Assembly: GCA_012517315.1 (NCBI GenBank)
Contig: JAAYVE010000045.1
Span: 37,094 to 101,093 of the forward strand
DNA from: Deltaproteobacteria bacterium
GTDB lineage: Bacteria > Desulfobacterota > Syntrophobacteria > Syntrophobacterales > Syntrophobacteraceae
Reading direction: 5' to 3'
Length of the DNA stretch: 64,000 nt
The notes beneath the pieces were generated by a model. It saw nothing but the letters and a program-made list of their open reading frames with translations. It searched no databases and had not been told where the DNA came from. Position 1 is the first letter of the stretch; every line of letters starts with the position of its first letter. The translations under genes were made by a program, and so were the position numbers. Shown one piece after another: positions 62,304 through 64,000 of this stretch.

Positions 62304-62885
62304 ATGGAATTTCGCTACTGCCCATTCTGCGGCCGACTTCTTCGCCCAAGGGAAGGAACTCGAAGACGGCGGCTCCATTGCAGTTCCTGCCATCGCACGC
62401 TCTACAGGAATCCGACGGTTGGAGTAGCGGTTCTCCTGGTGGAACGGCATCAGATTCTTTTGGTTCGCCGCCTGGGTAGTCTCGAGGGCAAGTGGTGCAT
62501 TCCCTGTGGACACGTGGAATGGGGAGAAGAGATTCGTGAGGCGGGAAGGCGCGAGATGAGGGAGGAGACGGGGCTCCACGTTGCTGTGGGGCCGGTTTTT
62601 GCCGTCCATTCCAATTTCCATGACGTAGAGCGCCAGACCGTAGGCGTCTGGTTCTGGGGGAGGCGACTGGCTGGCGAACTCAGGCCGGGGTCGGACGCAT
62701 CCGAGGTTCGTTTCTTTCCACTGGAGGGCCTGCCGGAAAACATGGCCTTTCCCACGGACAGAAGGGTTTGCCGCACCCTGGCATCCTGCATGAGCAGGGG
62801 AGACATCCCCAGATGGCTCGAATCCTGCCTGGGAGACGACTGGCTGGCGGCGGACTCACACGATCCCCCGGGTGTTTTTGTTTGA
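62304..62885 (+). CDS. NUDIX hydrolase with N-terminal zinc ribbon (NADH pyrophosphatase/NudC-like layout)
   Basis: 193 aa from the ATG at 62304 (GGAGGG upstream). The N-terminal zinc ribbon has CPFCGRLL and [20 protein letters not shown]; the NUDIX box [23 protein letters not shown] matches GX5EX7REUXEEXGU. The order ribbon then NUDIX is that of NudC and of DUF4743-type ADP-sugar/NAD hydrolases, but the larger N-terminal domain of NudC is missing. Substrate: a nucleoside diphosphate derivative, otherwise unknown. Confidence 0.88.
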   Translation: MEFRYCPFCGRLLRPREGTRRRRLHCSSCHRTLYRNPTVGVAVLLVERHQILLVRRLGSLEGKWCIPCGHVEWGEEIREAGRREMREETGLHVAVGPVFAVHSNFHDVERQTVGVWFWGRRLAGELRPGSDASEVRFFPLEGLPENMAFPTDRRVCRTLASCMSRGDIPRWLESCLGDDWLAADSHDPPGVFV

Positions 62886-62978
62886 CCCATTTCCATTTCT
62901 TTGCTAAGGGATTGGCGTACCTGCCCGGTTCACGGCATTTTGCGATTCCACGATGAATCTTCCAACGGAGGGTGTTCA

Positions 62979-63188
62979 ATGACGGGATGGGGCGAGTTCC
63001 TCTGTGCAGAGCTTGCGCGCAGCGTCTCTAGCATGCTGCCTCAAGACATCCCCTGGTATGATCCCAGCCACGCCGTCTTTTTCGGCGCCTTATACAGCGC
63101 GTTGGGATTCATCGGGCTGGGCGTATTGGCTGCGCTCCTCATCACCGTGAAACGGTCGAAAAGCGGTGACGAGGGAGCACATCACTAG
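62979..63188 (+). CDS. Small single-pass membrane protein
   Basis: 69 aa with GGAGG about 8 nt before the ATG. Residues about 33-56 form one long hydrophobic helix (HAVFFGALYSALGFIGLGVLAALLITV), followed by a basic stop-transfer KRSKSGDEGAHH. The first 30 residues are hydrophilic to amphipathic with one Cys. No family is recognised. It could be a subunit or assembly factor of a respiratory complex, but that is a guess from shape only. A strong hairpin follows. Confidence 0.75.
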   Translation: MTGWGEFLCAELARSVSSMLPQDIPWYDPSHAVFFGALYSALGFIGLGVLAALLITVKRSKSGDEGAHH

Positions 63189-63245
63189 CCCTTCCCGTTT
63201 CTTCCCCCTCTTTTCCTGAGTTCTCCCGGGGGGGCCCGGGCATTT

Positions 63246-63273
63246 GCCCCGGCACAGGTGTCTGTGCCGGGGC
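63246..63273. terminator. Strong terminator-like hairpin
   Basis: GCCCCGGCACAG (63246-63257), loop GTGT, CTGTGCCGGGGC (63262-63273): a perfect 12-bp stem with 4-nt loop after the small membrane protein. It lacks a long U-tract, so pausing or a structural element is possible. Confidence 0.7.
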
Positions 63274-63442
63274 GGCTCTCCGGAAAGGGAGATCCTTCTC
63301 TCATCCATGGGCCCAAATCAATGTCGTGTCCTTGGTTTTTCCCCGGCTCGGGGTCGAGTCTCCTCGTGTCCATGACCAAAGCGTCCGCCCTTTGCTCCAT
63401 TACCGACAAGGGGATGCGCCATTTTTTTGCGGAGTCTGTCCA

Positions 63443-64000
63443 ATGGATCCGAAAGTTTTCAGGGAATACGACATCCGAGGCATCGTTGGCCGAGAGATAG
63501 AGGATCGCGACGTGGCGATTCTCGGAGAGGCCTTCGGTACATACATGGCCGAGCTGGGAAAGAGCCGGGTGGTTATCGGGCGGGACTGCCGCATCAGTTC
63601 CCAGCGATTCAGGGATTTGCTTCTGGAGGGAATGATCTCGACGGGAATGGATGTGGTCGATGTGGGAATATGTCCCACACCCCTCCTATACTACGCCATT
63701 CGCGTTCTGGAAAGGGAGGGCGGCATCATGATCACTGCAAGCCACAACCCTCCTGAATACAACGGGTTTAAGGTGTGCAACGGCTACGACACCATTTCCG
63801 GGGCCGAAATCCAGAAATTGAGGCAGGTTTTCGAAAGGGGCCGCTTCTCCCAGGGAGCGGGGAAATCTCAAACGTTCGACATTGTGAGTCATTACAAGGA
63901 ATTCATCCTAGGCAACATCTCCCTGCGACGGGGGCTGCGGATCGGGGTCGACGCTGGCAACGGCACCGCAGGGCCCGTTGTTCTTCCCATACTGGAATCC
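63443..64000 (+). CDS. Phosphomannomutase/phosphoglucomutase, N-terminal part (runs off the window)
   Basis: Partial: 186 codons from the ATG at 63443 (GGAG about 9 nt upstream) to the window edge with no stop. The start MDPKVFREYDIRGIVGREI is the alpha-D-phosphohexomutase opening. The phosphoserine motif is TASHNPPEYNGFKVC with the catalytic Ser in ASHNP. Then GNGTAGPV for the metal/substrate region. It belongs to the AlgC/ManB group, which interconverts hexose 1- and 6-phosphates for polysaccharide precursors. The C-terminal half, including the GEMSGH and phosphate-binding loops, is outside the window. Confidence 0.95.
   Translation, partial: MDPKVFREYDIRGIVGREIEDRDVAILGEAFGTYMAELGKSRVVIGRDCRISSQRFRDLLLEGMISTGMDVVDVGICPTPLLYYAIRVLEREGGIMITASHNPPEYNGFKVCNGYDTISGAEIQKLRQVFERGRFSQGAGKSQTFDIVSHYKEFILGNISLRRGLRIGVDAGNGTAGPVVLPILES

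Overview
The window is about 64 kb of GC-rich bacterial chromosome, densely packed, with many 4-nt ATGA/GTGA start-stop overlaps. Gene content points to an anaerobic member of the former Deltaproteobacteria (Desulfobacterota). The best guess is a Syntrophobacterales-type propionate oxidiser or sulfate reducer. The evidence is a split methylmalonyl-CoA mutase with MeaB and epimerase, a biotin-dependent carboxyltransferase of the pyruvate/oxaloacetate type, malate dehydrogenase, an NAD-linked HoxEFUYH [NiFe] hydrogenase, a hybrid cluster protein with rubredoxin, and rubrerythrin-like and NADH-type redox defence genes. This placement is inference from gene content, not from a marker gene. No tRNA, rRNA, CRISPR array, prophage or intact insertion sequence was seen.

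Layout: 0.2-3.8 kb holds redox-defence genes (AhpF/TrxR-like flavoprotein, PNPOx-like flavoprotein, ferritin-like protein) and a MucR/Ros-type regulator. At 4.5-5.7 kb is an HDOD protein with a kinase-less HisKA tail. At 5.8-9.6 kb is the block ruvB-ruvA-ruvC-yebC-rlmE. At 10.2-16.6 kb is the bidirectional hydrogenase operon hoxE-F-U-Y-H with its protease hoxW, followed by a macro-domain protein. At 16.6-21.0 kb come a hybrid histidine kinase translationally coupled to a double-receiver protein, a HAD hydrolase and a cupin. At 21.0-29.2 kb lies an efflux locus: an HlyD-type adaptor, then a TetR-regulated outer-membrane factor divergent from an RND adaptor and pump. At 29.4-36.2 kb are a methyltransferase, an alpha/beta hydrolase, a DedA protein, an L,D-transpeptidase, rubredoxin-hcp behind a CRP/FNR-type palindrome, and a decayed PAS plus small-membrane-protein locus.

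From 36.2 to 44.6 kb is the methylmalonyl-CoA/C4 section: epimerase, meaB, B12 subunit, mutase catalytic subunit, moaE-like gene, mdh, carboxyltransferase-biotin protein and a 65-aa OadG-tail-like protein. Together these convert methylmalonyl-CoA to succinyl-CoA and interconvert malate, oxaloacetate and pyruvate. From 44.6 to 51.7 kb is a long minus-strand run (HD protein, Rho-N-like small protein, slipin, NfeD protease, family-4 uracil-DNA glycosylase, coaBC, a lipoprotein, an MBL hydrolase, a nitroreductase). At 52.1-54.5 kb is a compact STAS-mlaF-mlaE-mlaD lipid-transport operon. The last 10 kb holds an Ala-rich lipoprotein, a second L,D-transpeptidase, a formyl-THF cyclo-ligase-like protein, a class II aldolase, a panE-like reductase, a zinc-ribbon NUDIX protein, a small membrane protein and the start of a phosphomannomutase/phosphoglucomutase that runs off the edge.

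The most unusual gene is at 58520-60859. It fuses an apparently intact PLP cysteine synthase to a full-length cysteinyl-tRNA-synthetase-like module. That module has lost the HIGH and KMSKS signatures and three of the four zinc ligands. Other notable points are the HDOD-HisKA protein without an ATPase, the macro-domain gene behind the NAD-linked hydrogenase, and the one-base frame break in a small membrane-protein gene at 36002-36006.
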